Assembly (NCBI GenBank): GCA_041688615.1
Contig: JBDNHU010000346.1
Coordinates: 1-15,854 of the forward strand
Source: M30B19 sp041688615
GTDB lineage: Bacteria; Planctomycetota; Planctomycetia; Pirellulales; Pirellulaceae
DNA length: 15,854 nucleotides
Direction of reading: 5' to 3'
Shown piece after piece: positions 15,149 through 15,854 of the stretch. Made by a program: the position numbers and the translations under genes. The notes under the pieces were generated by a model, which did not search any database, had not been told where the DNA came from, and was given only the letters and a program-made list of their open reading frames with translations. The first letter of the stretch is position 1. Each line of letters begins with the position of its first letter.

Positions 15149-15854
15149 ATGAGCCGTTCGTTTGGGACTGAATCTGATAACGTGAATCCCGGTCCCCATA
15201 CCGGTCGCGCACCAGTTGCAAGTTCAACCAATCCCGACCGACCACAGCCACATCCGAGGGGATATCCACCGACCCAAGAAACGACTTCGCCGGCAAACCA
15301 ACCCTATCCGGTGGAAGTGATTGACCCTTACGATCCCAGAGGGGTGAATCCACAGGCGAAGGTTGATTTTGATGGTCAACCCCCACAACGGGCCGACATT
15401 CAGTTTGGCCCCATCAATCGTGAATCTCGCCAACATACTCAAACCTATTCTCCAGCAACCTATGCTCCAGGTCAAAAGCAAACGCCAACTCAAGAAGGGT
15501 CTGCACCGGGCGATGGCGCGGCGGATCAGTACCTACCCCTCCAAATCGATTGCGAAGCAAGTTTACCCGAAGAAGAAGGGTGCCCCGAATGCGGTTCGCC
15601 GGTTGACTTGAATGCGAAGTTCTGCCCGGCTTGCGGTGAAGATCTGCAAGATCGTCTTGGCGATAATCAGATTCAAAACCGGTCGGAAACCTACACTCGC
15701 AGTATTCAAGCGGAAACCGATCGACAGCATTGGAAATGCGATTCGTGCGGTAGCGAAGTAACTTCCCTGGGTTCAGACCGGACACTTCACTGCCCGTTTT
15801 GCGTGTCGACGTATGTGTCCGAGATTTCCACACAGCAATCGGGCCGCCAACGCC
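15149..15854 (+). CDS. Zinc-ribbon protein (3'-partial, runs off the window)
   Basis: ATG 15149 has AGGGGA 9 bases upstream. The frame stays open to the window end (235 codons seen), so the C-terminus is missing. Residues 1-135 are Pro/Gln/Thr-rich and probably disordered. A first zinc ribbon, CPEC-x10-CPAC, uses Cys145, Cys148, Cys159 and Cys162. A second, CDSC-x14-CPFC, uses Cys197, Cys200, Cys215 and Cys218 and is followed by STYVSEIS. Paired ribbons of this kind are common in planctomycete proteins, some with a membrane or enzymatic part further on, which cannot be seen here. It is 132 bp after ruvA and may or may not share its transcript. Function unknown; a metal-binding or protein-protein role is likely. 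Confidence 0.88.
   Translation, partial: MSRSFGTESDNVNPGPHTGRAPVASSTNPDRPQPHPRGYPPTQETTSPANQPYPVEVIDPYDPRGVNPQAKVDFDGQPPQRADIQFGPINRESRQHTQTYSPATYAPGQKQTPTQEGSAPGDGAADQYLPLQIDCEASLPEEEGCPECGSPVDLNAKFCPACGEDLQDRLGDNQIQNRSETYTRSIQAETDRQHWKCDSCGSEVTSLGSDRTLHCPFCVSTYVSEISTQQSGRQR

Noticed and set aside
1..15854. Mobile elements, CRISPR, tRNA or rRNA
   Set aside because: No transposase or integrase, no spaced repeat array (the 23-142 repeat is coding and has no spacers), no cloverleaf or rRNA-like stretch seen.

Overview
The window is bacterial chromosome and looks like a planctomycete, probably of the Pirellulales/Pirellulaceae. This rests on recall of protein character and not on a search. The pointers are a secreted sialate O-acetylesterase with an extra C-terminal beta-rich module, a flagellin with an expanded central region, zinc-ribbon and single-helix membrane proteins with long low-complexity linkers, uncharacterised Ser/Gln-rich proteins, an atypical RuvA pin region, and weak or absent Shine-Dalgarno sites on several genes. 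I see no phage, transposon, CRISPR, tRNA or rRNA.

Layout. (1) 2-1942 (+): the 3' part of a membrane-anchored protein whose reading frame is already open at the left edge and begins with an array of eight LKDPS-type pentapeptides. (2) 2084-4130 (-): two adjacent uncharacterised genes, convergent with gene 1 across a bidirectional terminator. (3) 4131-4661: a gene-free divergent control region. (4) 4662-5084 (+): a DksA/TraR-type C4 zinc-finger RNA polymerase regulator, convergent with (5) 5282-7204 (-), a secreted sialate O-acetylesterase; they also share a bidirectional terminator. (6) 7624-9054 (-): flagellin with its own terminator. (7) 9541-12464 (-): a three-gene ABC-2 exporter operon (ATPase, permease, permease). 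(8) 12733-15016 (+): ispF, ruvC, ruvA. (9) 15149 to the right edge (+): a zinc-ribbon protein cut off by the window end.

How the genes fit together. The ABC trio is a self-contained exporter of unknown substrate. RuvA and RuvC belong to Holliday-junction processing; both differ from the E. coli proteins (RuvA in the acidic-pin loop, RuvC by an insertion of about 27 residues), and ruvB is not in view. IspF is the MEP-pathway cyclodiphosphate synthase. The rest are single-gene units. No multi-gene novel defence or mobile system is evident. The least explained parts are the two-gene unit at 2084-4130, the LKDPS array, and the altered RuvA/RuvC pair. Fifteen-base in-frame tandem duplications occur at three places in the first 4 kb.
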